Shown: positions 26,409 through 35,259, counted from the first letter of the stretch. The stretch: DNA of 64,000 nucleotides from Oceanispirochaeta crateris (GCF_008329965.1 NZ_CP036150.1:2046001-2110000), one strand, 5' to 3'. Numbers and translations are program-made. Notes: generated from the letters alone by a model not told the origin.

Positions 26409-28200
26409 AGACTGTAGAAAAACTACCTCTCGATTCTCTGTATTCCGTTTCCTGATAATTACTGACCAATTCTCAACATTTATTATCAAATAAATAATCC
26501 AATCGAGAAATCAATCAAAAACCCTCTGCATTTGATTTCATATGCCACTGATTCATTCTAACCAGAATCCCATATCAACCCTCATTCTATACACATTCAA
26601 TCTTAATTTTTCCAATATTATGCACCATACAATACAGCAGCCATTGAGTGTTCACCTTCTGCTTTCCACGCAGGGTAAATCTATTTAGTTTCTTGATAAC
26701 TGCAATATGACCGAATACCGGTTCAACCGTACTCATCCTCTTGGAATAAACAGAACGACCATAAGGTGTATCAATCTTGTTTTTCATAACTTCAACAGGG
26801 TTGTTTCCTTTGCCATCAGGAACCTCTTTCAGGATAGCAACCTGTCTGGATTTCGTACTCTTTTTGCGGATGCATTTAGAGCGCAGAGCACAGTCTTTAC
26901 ATAAATGGATATATCCCTGATAAGACTGACCAACATACCGACCATCACTACTTTTAAAGTTGGGTGATTTCAACCACATGGGATGCCCTGCTGGACATAT
27001 GAGCTTGTTTGTAACTGTATCCATGAAGAAGTCTTCAGGACTGAAGTAATGCTTTCCCTTTTCCGGTTTCCAGTTCTGTACTTTCTTTTTGTATTTCCCG
27101 GCATCCTGGAAAGTCACATTTCTTTTCCTAAACTGATTGTCAGGGATATAGGCATCGATCTTTTTATCATGGATCAAATCCATGTTCTTCTTGTTATGAA
27201 AACCAGTATCCGCTGTTATAGTCACAGTCTCGTAAATATCGTCATCTATATTTGCTTTCTTACAGGTTTTATCAATTCCTTCCAGTATTTCAGGGAGGTG
27301 TCCTGATTCATTGATGTCCCCAAAAGCTTCTGCCCAGACAATGAGCTGATTCTTATCATCCACCGCGGCAATACCGTTATACCCCTGGAGAACGCCATGA
27401 CCTGTAGACATTTTAGCGCTTTCATTATCAATAATATTGCTTTTAATTGGTTTTTTCTGACTTCCCATACGCTCAACGTTTGACTCCAAAAAGTCAAAGA
27501 TTTTATCAGACTGTGCCTTCAGCTTCTTGATTGCCTTCTCTTCTTTTTCTCTTTGTTTCTGATCATCCCAACTTCTGTCTGTACTCTTATGCTTGGCTAC
27601 AAGATAGTTTACTGATCTCTCTATTTTCTTTGTTTTTGCCAGTAGTTCTGCCTTAGTTCCGCTCCACTCCTTGGAGCAGTTTGAAGAGATCTTACAACCG
27701 TCTATGGCAAACATATTCTTTCCTATCAGTCCCTGGGTGTAGCAGACTGAGATAATCATGGTGAACAGTTCAGCACATTCTGCATGTCTCGTTGAAATGA
27801 AATCGGCAATGGTTGTGAAGTGGGGTCTTGTATCTGCGGCCAGGGCCATACAGACGATGTTTTCATTACATAAATGGGCTATCTTTCTACTGCTGTTAAT
27901 GCCTTTGGAATAGGCGTAAAGTATGATTTTCAGTAGTATGGCAGGATCATATGCCGGAGCACCGGTATAATCATTTTCATACCGGTTGGCAAATATGGAA
28001 AGGTCAATCTGGTGATCAATTAAATGACAAAGTGTGTATTCAAAAGTACCTGGTAAAATTTGCTTCTCAAAGCTGACTGGAATCATTAGGGTTTGCTCAT
28101 AAGAATAATCTTTATACTTTTCCATTTGATCCCTCCCGTTTTAAGAATTTTATCATAAATTCTTCGAGAGCTGTTGAAAAGTTGACTTTTTCTACAGTCT
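26409..28200 (-). mobile_element. IS1182-like insertion sequence, apparently intact
   Basis: A 1792-bp element with 14-bp perfect terminal inverted repeats AGACTGTAGAAAAA (26409-26422, and inverted at 28187-28200). The flanks are CAACG on both sides (26404-26408 and 28201-28205), a perfect 5-bp target duplication. One full-length transposase gene lies inside. The target is the core of attC site D, which reads GTTGCAT when the element is removed. Confidence 0.88.
26587..28125 (-). CDS. IS1182-family transposase
   Basis: A 512-residue DDE transposase, full length. The N-terminal region (YDPAILLKIILYAYSKGI...SSRKIAHLC) is the DUF772 helical domain that binds the ends. The catalytic residues are likely in MFAIDGCKISSNC (first Asp), TADTGFHN (second Asp) and the STVEPVFGHIA region (Glu). 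A cysteine cluster HLCKDCALRSKC lies before the last motif, as is usual for this family. A GGGAGGGATC ribosome site precedes the ATG. It is probably active. Confidence 0.92.
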   Translation of the reverse strand: MEKYKDYSYEQTLMIPVSFEKQILPGTFEYTLCHLIDHQIDLSIFANRYENDYTGAPAYDPAILLKIILYAYSKGINSSRKIAHLCNENIVCMALAADTRPHFTTIADFISTRHAECAELFTMIISVCYTQGLIGKNMFAIDGCKISSNCSKEWSGTKAELLAKTKKIERSVNYLVAKHKSTDRSWDDQKQREKEEKAIKKLKAQSDKIFDFLESNVERMGSQKKPIKSNIIDNESAKMSTGHGVLQGYNGIAAVDDKNQLIVWAEAFGDINESGHLPEILEGIDKTCKKANIDDDIYETVTITADTGFHNKKNMDLIHDKKIDAYIPDNQFRKRNVTFQDAGKYKKKVQNWKPEKGKHYFSPEDFFMDTVTNKLICPAGHPMWLKSPNFKSSDGRYVGQSYQGYIHLCKDCALRSKCIRKKSTKSRQVAILKEVPDGKGNNPVEVMKNKIDTPYGRSVYSKRMSTVEPVFGHIAVIKKLNRFTLRGKQKVNTQWLLYCMVHNIGKIKIECV

Positions 28201-28304
28201 CAACGCCCGCATCAGCTGCAATTTTGTCCCGAAGGGTTGGCGACCTTTTTGAGTATTCAAAAAGGGTGACAAAAAAAATTGTCAGTTGCATGCGCTTGTT
28301 CTAC
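28201..28304 (-). other. attC site D (of the TIGR04141 cassette), split by IS1182
   Basis: The R'' box is CTGTAGAAC (minus, 28306-28298), the exact complement of GTTCTACAG that opens this cassette at 30148. The arms AAGCGCATGCAACTG and TTGCAGCTGATGCGGGC pair imperfectly. An inner stem CCCTTTTTGAATA / TATTCAAAAAGG is visible. The R' core GTTG|CAT is cut by the IS insertion after GTTG. It starts 4 nt after the gene stop. Confidence 0.75.
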
Positions 28305-28308
28305 AGAA

Positions 28309-30087
28309 TCATCGTATAACAATATGTAGCTTCATTTCTCCACCATACATAATAGTAGATAATTCAAAAAGTGAAAATTTTGCTATTCTAGAACTAAATT
28401 TTCCCTCCTTGATATCTTTTTCAGTTTTTCCTTTTGGCCTTACAACTAAACAATACTCAATTTTGTTTTTGGTAAAATATTCTATAAAACAGTTCTCATC
28501 TATTTTTGAACTATCTAAACGTTTATTCGCCACAGCTGATTTATATAATTTTTTAAGATTTTCTTTATTCTTTGAACGTTTTTCTTCTTCAATAATTCGT
28601 GATGAAATGAAAGCCTGGGAAGTTAAATCTCTGATTTTTGAATCCAAATCATCTTTAACATGGATAATATATGTTACATTTTTTTCAATATATATGACAT
28701 CACATATCTCAATATATCCGATTAGTATTTTATGTAAGAAAATAGGATTTACTTTATTGTCATATAATTCATTATATTCATTTTCATCCATGCCAATTGG
28801 CCAATTCTTTATAAATTGAAGATTGTTTATATTTTTAGTCACTCTCCGAATAAATTTCTCATTAAGATCATCATCAAATTTTGTTTTCAACTCATACCAT
28901 ACAGAATCTAAAAGAAAATAAGAAATATTTTTATGATTTAATTCTGTTTGTATATAGTTAATTATTTTATCTTCTGTTGTTACGTGGGAAGAAGAATCAT
29001 ATGTTTTTAAATATATCGATGTAAATAAATTATGAATAAAATTAATTTTATTTTGGGCGGCTTTATATTCTTTTGATTTTTGAATATGAATTATTATTTC
29101 ATCAATAAATGATCCTGTTCGAATCTTGTCTATATCATCTGATGTAATTGTATTCTTTTGGTTCTTGTCTGTAAATGAAAGAATTGGAATACATATCTCG
29201 TATGCTGAAGAAGAATAAAATGCTTCAATATCTTTACTGCAGATATCAAAGTCGAATTCTCTCTTCTTCAATATCATCAATATGATTTTTGAAATTAGTA
29301 AATTCTCTAGTTGAAGTATTAATGATTTATCACTTCTCGAACTTAATGGTTTTAATTTAGTATTAAATAAAGGCTTTGGTGGAGATCTTAATATTGTCGA
29401 AATATCCTTCAAAGTTTTGATTAAGGTAATAAAATCTATTTTTCCTTTGATATTAAAACAATTTGACCCTGATACTGCAACTGAATCTCCCATTTTTTTT
29501 GATCTAAATTTTGCATACTCTGGAAGTACAGATTCTATTTGATCTTTTGACAAACGAACTAATATTTTCTGAAAATATTTCCCAAAATCATCTTCATAGA
29601 TAATAGATCTACCTCTTCTATAATATCTACTACTTGCTAATATATCTCCAATCAAGCCTTTATCATCTACCATTTCGATTTTATTTTCATCTTGATCGAA
29701 AAGACGTTCTAATATTTTAATACCAAATGATTGTTCAATTGATTTATATAATGTATTTGCCGCTCCGCCACCACAAATCAAATATTTATTATCAGAATCT
29801 TCAATTATTCCTATAAAGCTATGATTATAGAAAAGTAGATCTTGCTTTTGATCTAATTTAAATATAGATGCATCTAATTCAATATATGAATGAATTAAGT
29901 TATACCAGTCAGGTTTGTTATAGGAATTTGACAACAAGAAAAGAAATGTTACATTCATTTGTTTTTGAATTAGATTTTTTGTATTAACTTCAATATAGCC
30001 CTTTTCATCGACTAGATATTCAGAAAGCTTTTCTATGTTTTCATCTTTTTTAATGAGATATACTTTTAGATCTGAAGTATTTGCCAT
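28309..30087 (-). CDS. TIGR04141 / DUF6119-like sporadically distributed protein (cassette gene)
   Basis: A 592-residue soluble protein. The pattern fits the TIGR04141 family: an N-terminal LKVYLIKKD strand, FGIKILERL with a following KGLIGDILASSRYYRRG, the VSGSNCFNI motif, and a C-terminal half with LLDSVWYELKTKF, the charged YIEICDVIYI and IIHVKDD. These last pieces recall the core of restriction-type nuclease folds, which is a guess. Family members are patchily distributed and often near mobile or defence genes. Its place as an integron cassette fits that. It starts 61 nt after its core site with AGAAGG as ribosome site. Confidence 0.65.
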   Translation of the reverse strand: MANTSDLKVYLIKKDENIEKLSEYLVDEKGYIEVNTKNLIQKQMNVTFLFLLSNSYNKPDWYNLIHSYIELDASIFKLDQKQDLLFYNHSFIGIIEDSDNKYLICGGGAANTLYKSIEQSFGIKILERLFDQDENKIEMVDDKGLIGDILASSRYYRRGRSIIYEDDFGKYFQKILVRLSKDQIESVLPEYAKFRSKKMGDSVAVSGSNCFNIKGKIDFITLIKTLKDISTILRSPPKPLFNTKLKPLSSRSDKSLILQLENLLISKIILMILKKREFDFDICSKDIEAFYSSSAYEICIPILSFTDKNQKNTITSDDIDKIRTGSFIDEIIIHIQKSKEYKAAQNKINFIHNLFTSIYLKTYDSSSHVTTEDKIINYIQTELNHKNISYFLLDSVWYELKTKFDDDLNEKFIRRVTKNINNLQFIKNWPIGMDENEYNELYDNKVNPIFLHKILIGYIEICDVIYIEKNVTYIIHVKDDLDSKIRDLTSQAFISSRIIEEEKRSKNKENLKKLYKSAVANKRLDSSKIDENCFIEYFTKNKIEYCLVVRPKGKTEKDIKEGKFSSRIAKFSLFELSTIMYGGEMKLHIVIR

Positions 30088-30141
30088 TTAAAACCTTCTT
30101 ATTCTAATAACCAATTAATACTCAAATAATATCCTATTCCT

Positions 30142-30240
30142 GTAGAACTATCTTTTAAGCAGCAGGTGGAAAGATGGCGGGATCGTTGCGAATGCAAGGA
30201 TCATGACATCCCGACTGTCTGCTTCAAAAGCTTGTTATGT
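30142..30240 (-). other. attC site A (of the Fic cassette)
   Basis: The R'' box GTACATAAC (minus, 30242-30234) is the exact complement of GTTATGTAC that opens the Fic cassette at 31431. The arms AAGCTTTTGAAGCAG and CTGCTTAAAAGATA pair, and an inner stem CGGGATG...CATCCCG-like structure lies between. The R' core is GTTCTAC (30148-30142). The site is 99 bp and starts a few bases after the fic stop. Confidence 0.82.
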
Positions 30241-30247
30241 ACCACTA

Positions 30248-31345
30248 TTATTTCCGCAGTAGATCATATAGAGGACGATTAACAAATATTGTTTCTTTTC
30301 CTAATCTAAATGACTCTAATACTCCTATCAGCTCTAGTTCTTTTAGGTATTTACTTGCAGTTCGTCTTTCAGCAATACCTGCCTCTACGAGAAAAGCAAT
30401 TTTTGTATACGGTTGAACAAATAATAATTCAATAAGCTCTTTTGAATAAATATTTTTGGGAAGTCTACTCTTACAGACTTCAATTGTCGTTTCTAATAAT
30501 TCCATAATGTCTGAAATGATTTTATATGTGTCCTTTGCTGTCTCTTCTACAGCTTTTAACATATATACTATCCAATCTTCCCAATTTTCGGACTTATGCA
30601 TTTGTTGAAGTAGCCTATAATATTGTGTTTTATTTTTAATTATATATGAACTAAGAAAAAGAACTGGTGTATCTAGTAACCCTTTTAAAACAAGATAAAG
30701 GACATTTATTATTCTACCTGTTCTACCATTACCATCATAGAATGGATGGATTGATTCAAATTGATAATGGATGACAGCCATCTTTATCAAGGAGTCAATT
30801 TCATCATCTGAATTTATGTATTTCTCAAGATTTGTTAGAAGATTATTGATTACTTCTTCATCATCAGGGGGAGTATAAAGTACTTCACCGGTTGTATCAT
30901 TTACTAAACTTGTTCCAGGTAATTTTCTTATACCAGCCGAATTTTGTTCAAGCTCTTCTTGAATTGAGAGTATTGTATTGACACGTAAAATGTCGCTTTT
31001 CTTTATTTCATTATATCCAAGCCACAAAGCTGATCTGTAGCTTAAAACCTCTTTGGTTGCCGGATCAATTATTCTTTCCTTTGCAACTATAGCCCTATAT
31101 AGAGCGTCTTGGGTTGTTATGATATTTTCTATTTCTGAACTGGCTGAAGCTTCCTTCAAGATTATAGAACTCAGTAATATTGAATCATTTGGTAAGAGAG
31201 AACAGTATCCCTTTAACCTTGCTAGCTCTCGGTTAGAAGAAATAGCATGTCTTAAAACATTCTTAGTCTCAATTTCTTGTTTTGGAGGTAATTCAGGTAA
31301 ATTATTATTCGCTATTTTACACATATCATGTCCATTGTAAGCCAT
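30248..31345 (-). CDS. Fic-family protein (cassette gene)
   Basis: A 365-residue Fic protein, probably an AMP-transferase acting on a protein target. The Fic core HPFYDGNGR is at 200-208, with the catalytic His200, and the phosphate-binding GNGRTGR intact. Residues 69-74 read SSEIEN, which fits the inhibitory S/TxxxE(G/N) helix placed N-terminal to the core, so it is a self-inhibited (class II) Fic. The N-terminal Fic_N region begins with LPPKQEIETK. A C-terminal winged helix (AFLVEAGIAERRTASKYLKEL) suggests DNA binding or autoregulation. It is alone in its cassette. Confidence 0.9.
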   Translation of the reverse strand: MAYNGHDMCKIANNNLPELPPKQEIETKNVLRHAISSNRELARLKGYCSLLPNDSILLSSIILKEASASSEIENIITTQDALYRAIVAKERIIDPATKEVLSYRSALWLGYNEIKKSDILRVNTILSIQEELEQNSAGIRKLPGTSLVNDTTGEVLYTPPDDEEVINNLLTNLEKYINSDDEIDSLIKMAVIHYQFESIHPFYDGNGRTGRIINVLYLVLKGLLDTPVLFLSSYIIKNKTQYYRLLQQMHKSENWEDWIVYMLKAVEETAKDTYKIISDIMELLETTIEVCKSRLPKNIYSKELIELLFVQPYTKIAFLVEAGIAERRTASKYLKELELIGVLESFRLGKETIFVNRPLYDLLRK

Positions 31346-31424
31346 TTTTAGTACATGTCAATGTCATCGTGTGCATATATCGCACTTTTATGAACACGAT
31401 TTAGTTGTCATGTTCATTGTGTGT

Positions 31425-31534
31425 ACATAACATTCTTTTAAGCTGCAGCTCGTAAGCTGGCGTGAAATCTGCCTGCGAAGCAGAATCGCTGATTTCATGA
31501 CAGTAGAGCTGACTGCTTCAAAAGCTTGTTATGA
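31425..31534 (-). other. attC site B (of the membrane/YARHG cassette)
   Basis: The R'' box CTTCATAAC (minus, 31536-31528) is the complement of GTTATGAAG that opens its cassette at 33092. The arms AAGCTTTTGAAGCAG and CTGCAGCTTAAAAGAAT pair well. An inner hairpin GAAATCAGCGATTCTG / CAGGCAGATTTC with loop CTTCG lies between. The R' core is GTTATGT (31431-31425). The site is 110 bp and closely resembles site A in its outer arms. Confidence 0.85.
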
Positions 31535-31560
31535 AGCATTTCCATTTCATCTGTTCTATA

Positions 31561-32418
31561 TCAATAATCATCTGGATTTTCTGAATATTTAAAGAATTGA
31601 ACATTTCCTATTGTAAGAACTTCTCTGTCCGCCATTTCGGGTGGATATCTATCCTCTTCAGAGAATGCTTTTTCAATTGTTTGAATTTTTTCTATTGGAA
31701 ATTGTAAAGTCTCATTAGAATCTATAAAAATCCTTTTAGACTTACTCCATTGATATCCAAATGCTCCACTGAAATCTACATCTTCTGTATGTTCATACAT
31801 CGTTGTCTGAGTAATGGTAAGTAGAATCACATTTCCATCTATTTCATATGAACCAGAAAATTTATCGATCTCCGGAAGTTGTCTCATTTGACTATATCGA
31901 TATGTAAATGAACCATCCTTATAGAATTGGAATACTAAATAAAATCCTGACGGCATTATCAAAGAAGCATGCCATAATCCAACCATCTCATTTGTATTTA
32001 TGATATTAGGTTGAGATTTATCCATTGATTCGAATGTACGTATGATTTCAATATTCCTTTTATCTGCATAATTTAATTGGTCATTGACATTAGTACTTTT
32101 AGCCTTATACCATTCGAAATTATTAAAATATGATGTTAATTCATTAGACTTAAAAGAATAACCATATCTAGCAAATATTAAATTTCTGAGTATTCTTAAC
32201 TCTTGTTTGTTTAATTCAGCAATACTGATAAAGTCAATTGGGTATCTTTCATTATATAAATCTATGTTACCTTCTAGAATCAATTTTGCTTCACTTCTTT
32301 CAGCTTCGATTCTACTCTCGTGTGTTAATTTTATGATTTCATCAGTATTATCTGATTGTGCATAAAGTGTTCCAAAGGTAAGCAAAGTTAATAATATTTT
32401 GATGAATATTTTTTTCAT
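31561..32418 (-). CDS. Exported YARHG-domain protein (cassette gene)
   Basis: A 285-residue secreted protein. Residues 1-20 are a signal peptide (IFIKILLTLLTFGTLYAQ). A YARHG domain covers about 65-130: LNKQELRILRNLIFARYGYSF and a following FEWYKA. The C-terminal half is a beta-rich domain with repeated W/Y and G. YARHG is an extracellular domain of unknown role. It lies 9 bp after the preceding membrane-protein gene and has its own AAGGATAG ribosome site, so the two share one cassette. Confidence 0.78.
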   Translation of the reverse strand: MKKIFIKILLTLLTFGTLYAQSDNTDEIIKLTHESRIEAERSEAKLILEGNIDLYNERYPIDFISIAELNKQELRILRNLIFARYGYSFKSNELTSYFNNFEWYKAKSTNVNDQLNYADKRNIEIIRTFESMDKSQPNIINTNEMVGLWHASLIMPSGFYLVFQFYKDGSFTYRYSQMRQLPEIDKFSGSYEIDGNVILLTITQTTMYEHTEDVDFSGAFGYQWSKSKRIFIDSNETLQFPIEKIQTIEKAFSEEDRYPPEMADREVLTIGNVQFFKYSENPDDY

Positions 32419-32427
32419 TATCTATCC

Positions 32428-33051
32428 TTATTTTTGATGTATTATCTTTTTTGTCTTAATATATATTTCATTATAGTAGATGTTGGAAATTATAAAAATT
32501 AAATAATATACAAGAATAATAACTCTTTGATTTTGCAATTTGTTAACTTTAATTAAGGATTGAGTCACTATTACTAAGATTATAATTAGAACATGTGGAA
32601 TAATTAAGCTAAAAAAGGATTTTGTTACTAGATGAAAAGATGCTTTAACTGCTTTTTCTAGAGATTCTTTTTCAAAATAAATAGTTTGTGGTAAAAATAG
32701 GAAAAATATACCAGAAGCATAAATAAAAATTAAAAATCTCCCAGTAGACCAATTATCGCCTAAAAATAATTCAGAAGAAAAACCTATGAAACATATTATT
32801 GATACTATAACAATAAATAAGATGTAGCTTCCAATTTTATTTACAGTTAATTTATGTTGATATTCACTTTTAGATTTTTGTATTAAAATACTGAATAATG
32901 AATAATTGGTTATCAAGAGTATCCATCCAATGAAAATCATTGCTTTATCTTGAAAAACGAATAATGACAAGGAAATAAATAATTCTACTAATAAAATAAG
33001 TGTAATTGATATCGATTTAATATTAATAGAATTTTTTCTATTTTTAACCAT
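32428..33051 (-). CDS. Small multi-pass membrane protein (cassette gene)
   Basis: A 207-residue protein with about six predicted membrane helices (for example ISITLILLVELFISLSLFVF and FLIFIYASGIFFLFL) and basic ends. I do not recognise a family. It is the first of two genes in cassette 3, starting 41 nt after the core GTTATGAAG, with AGGA upstream of the ATG. It may act with the exported YARHG protein that follows. Very AT-rich. Confidence 0.65.
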   Translation of the reverse strand: MVKNRKNSINIKSISITLILLVELFISLSLFVFQDKAMIFIGWILLITNYSLFSILIQKSKSEYQHKLTVNKIGSYILFIVIVSIICFIGFSSELFLGDNWSTGRFLIFIYASGIFFLFLPQTIYFEKESLEKAVKASFHLVTKSFFSLIIPHVLIIILVIVTQSLIKVNKLQNQRVIILVYYLIFIISNIYYNEIYIKTKKIIHQK

Positions 33052-33085
33052 TACTATATTCCTATGATTACTGTTTTTTTTGTCT

Positions 33086-33258
33086 TCATAACATCCTGAT
33101 CACGTGCATTCTGGCCTGGCCAAAGGACAGGTATTGGCGCACTTCTTGCCATTATGGTAAATCATCAACACTATATTGAGAAGCAATATTTATTATTGAA
33201 AAGACTTTAAGCAAGAAGGTGTGACAAAAGGAATGTCAGGTGCATTAGTTTGTTGTGC
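33086..33258 (-). other. attC site I (of cassette 2)
   Basis: The R'' box TGCACAAC (minus, 33259-33252) is the complement of GTTGTGCA that opens cassette 2 at 33477. The R' core is GTTATGA (33092-33086). The inner arms AAACTAATGCACCTGACA and GAATGCACGTGATCAGGAT pair imperfectly. It is 173 bp, much longer than sites A and B, like the long attC sites of chromosomal integrons. Confidence 0.7.
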
Positions 33259-33267
33259 ACCCCCACT

Positions 33268-33462
33268 TCAGAATTCAACGGCCAGAACTGGGTCAATTTT
33301 AAAACAGTTGAATAAGGCGCAGGCGAATTCCACTATATTTGTACTTCTGCCAGCCGCAGCCGACAAGGTTGCTACATTTATCCATGACAGACAGATACCA
33401 ACAAGAGAAGGAAAATCCCTAAATATTTCATGAGAAAATATCAGAAATCTGAATCCTAGCAT
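33268..33462 (-). CDS. Doubtful small ORF of cassette 2
   Basis: A 64-codon ORF from ATG 33462, lying between the cassette 2 core (33477) and its attC. An in-frame ATG at 33483 would start upstream of the core, inside the neighbour's attC. No ribosome site is seen, and the translation (MLGFRFLIFSHEIFRDF...) has no known motif. A plus-strand ORF covers nearly the same stretch, and neither is convincing. The cassette may carry no protein gene. Confidence 0.25.
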   Translation of the reverse strand: MLGFRFLIFSHEIFRDFPSLVGICLSWINVATLSAAAGRSTNIVEFACALFNCFKIDPVLAVEF

Positions 33463-33470
33463 TTTTGCCT

Positions 33471-33644
33471 GCACAACATCCAATTGAGCTGCGTGGCGTT
33501 AAGTTGGCATGCGTTTGTGCTGCCTTCCAACCAACAGTATATCACCAATTTCGCTCGCATCGTTACCGGAAGTACTTTCTTTCTTCTGGGATCAGTAGCA
33601 CAAACCATGACAATAGCCATGACTGCTCCAATTGCTGGTTATGT
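33471..33644 (-). other. attC site H (of cassette 1)
   Basis: The R'' box ACACATAAC (minus, 33646-33638) is the complement of GTTATGTGT that opens cassette 1 at 35266. The arms CAGCAATTGGAGCAG and GCAGCTCAATTGGATG pair. The R' core is GTTGTGC (33477-33471). It is 174 bp, with a long variable middle. It begins 33 nt after the stop of the zinc-ribbon gene. Confidence 0.8.
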
Positions 33645-33677
33645 GTCACATGTTGGACACAATATTTTTAATTCAAA

Positions 33678-34562
33678 TCAATCTATGCCAAGATTTTTGT
33701 GCATTTCTTTCATTTTTTTACCAAAATCAATTTTTTCTAAAGCAGCTTCTCGTTTCTCATCTGGTAAACATTGAATGCAGGTTGGATACTGAATACCTTT
33801 ATAATAAGTTTTACATTTTGGACACAACTCCATATTCTTTATATCATATCTGTAGGCACATTTTTTACAGGCTGTTATTGTATCTTCAAATGATAGATAT
33901 TTTATTGTATCTTCCAAAAACTGCATAAACGCTTCTTTTCCAATTTCATCAGCATTTTTAATTTTGGAATGTTTTCTTTGCAGCCAATACATAGCCTGTA
34001 GTAAATTATGCTGGTTTTTCCATTTGTCTTTTGATATAAAACATTTATCATGGACTTCTATTAATTCTTTGTTTTCATAAAATAGATCAATTAACTCATT
34101 AACTTGTTTATAAACTGGTTCAGCAAATTCATTTCTACATGCTGTACAAAGATACTTAGGGGTTTTTCTCATTCTTTGGTTCGGATATCTACTTTTACAA
34201 TTGGGACATAGAGGGATGGGGACATACTCATAATTTTGTATCACATGTTTTGTAAAATCCTTTTTTTGAATTATTGGAGTAGAGTCTATATAGGACTTAG
34301 TATATTTGTTCGTTATTTTCTTTTCATATTCATAATATTTTTTAGGGTGAGAAAGGTGTTGTAAAGTCAATGTTTCAGTGCTACCACATATTTCACAATG
34401 ATCTTTAATTACCTTAGCTCTTCTTTCTTTCCAATCTTTAGTATGCCATGTGCGTTGCCCTTCTTTGAAATCATTCCAGAATAGATTCTTTGCAGTTTCT
34501 AATGCAATTTCATCATTCATTAACTGTTTTCTTAAATTAATAATTTCATCATATTTTAGCAT
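33678..34562 (-). CDS. Zinc-ribbon / HNH-like protein (cassette gene)
   Basis: A 294-residue cytoplasmic protein with several zinc-binding cysteine pairs. The first module, CEICGSTETLTLQHLSHP near residues 55-75, looks like an HNH finger in which the usual HH is LQH. It is followed by LCPNCKSRYPNQR, YLCTACRNEF, CKKCAYRYD, LCPKCKTYYKG and CIQC. An N-terminal helical segment precedes these. It might be a degenerate HNH nuclease or a zinc-ribbon nucleic-acid protein; this is inference. It is the second gene of cassette 1. A 7-bp hairpin with 5-nt loop lies between it and the previous gene. Confidence 0.65.
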   Translation of the reverse strand: MLKYDEIINLRKQLMNDEIALETAKNLFWNDFKEGQRTWHTKDWKERRAKVIKDHCEICGSTETLTLQHLSHPKKYYEYEKKITNKYTKSYIDSTPIIQKKDFTKHVIQNYEYVPIPLCPNCKSRYPNQRMRKTPKYLCTACRNEFAEPVYKQVNELIDLFYENKELIEVHDKCFISKDKWKNQHNLLQAMYWLQRKHSKIKNADEIGKEAFMQFLEDTIKYLSFEDTITACKKCAYRYDIKNMELCPKCKTYYKGIQYPTCIQCLPDEKREAALEKIDFGKKMKEMHKNLGID

Positions 34563-34625
34563 ATGCTTTCCCTAAATAATTCAATTCAAATTCATATTCA
34601 TTTTGAATATGCAAATTTTGTACAT

Positions 34626-35207
34626 TTACAGGTCATCTATTGCTTCTTGTCTTATCACGTCACTATTTATTCTATCAAAATATGATAACATTACAAAGAC
34701 TGATGAAAAGCCATCATTCTCAATTGAAAGTTGTATAGTTCCATTTTCTAATTCAAAGCTCGTGTAATATTTACATCTATCCATTCCTACTTCATACATT
34801 TTTGAATTATCGTCTTTAGGTTCAGAATAGGTATCAAACTTCTCAACAATTTCTGACGGTTCCCCATATTTTTCTATAAGTAGTTCCTTTAAGTTATAAT
34901 AATTTGATGAAAGTGATGACCATTTTCTACTTTCAGGGAATATTACAGTTATTTTACTAACTAAATCCTTTTGATCTAAGGTCGCTACTCCAATAATACA
35001 ATCTTTGTATGCTGCAAAATCCCCTTGTAGCATTGCTAAACCATTATTTATTTCGATTTTGGTAAAACCCGCCTCTTCCATTTTTGATACATATTCACTT
35101 AAAGTTCCATCAATTGGTACTCCTTTAAATAAAAGATGTTCTGATGTTTGAGCAAAAGTTAGAGTTGTTGTCCAGAATATGAACAGTATTATAAACTTCA
35201 TCTTCAT
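34626..35207 (-). CDS. Exported protein of unknown function (cassette gene)
   Basis: A 193-residue periplasmic protein. Residues 1-19 are a signal peptide (FIILFIFWTTTLTFAQ). The mature start, HLLFKGVPIDGTLSEYVSKM, is a pattern I associate with small exported proteins of Bacteroidetes, so transfer is possible; this is from memory and not tested. There are no enzymatic motifs. It is the first gene of the first cassette, 59 nt from the core site, preceded by GAGGAG. As the gene nearest the integrase side, it may be among the last cassettes gained. Confidence 0.6.
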   Translation of the reverse strand: MKMKFIILFIFWTTTLTFAQTSEHLLFKGVPIDGTLSEYVSKMEEAGFTKIEINNGLAMLQGDFAAYKDCIIGVATLDQKDLVSKITVIFPESRKWSSLSSNYYNLKELLIEKYGEPSEIVEKFDTYSEPKDDNSKMYEVGMDRCKYYTSFELENGTIQLSIENDGFSSVFVMLSYFDRINSDVIRQEAIDDL

Positions 35208-35259
35208 ATATTGTCTCCTCTTATATGTAATCTAAAGTAATACTTGATAAATTTTGTAC

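Noticed and set aside
26408-28201. 15-bp GAGACTG-type ends for the IS1182-like element
   Set aside because: Taking AGACTG as the end gives a perfect CAACG duplication on both sides; the extra G/C belongs to the target.
33221-33433. Plus-strand 70-codon ORF in cassette 2
   Set aside because: It overlaps the attC, has no ribosome site and no recognised motif.
34588-34618. Hairpin between the two genes of cassette 1 as a short attC
   Set aside because: It lacks AAC/GTT boxes, and the cassette ends match only when both genes are in one unit.
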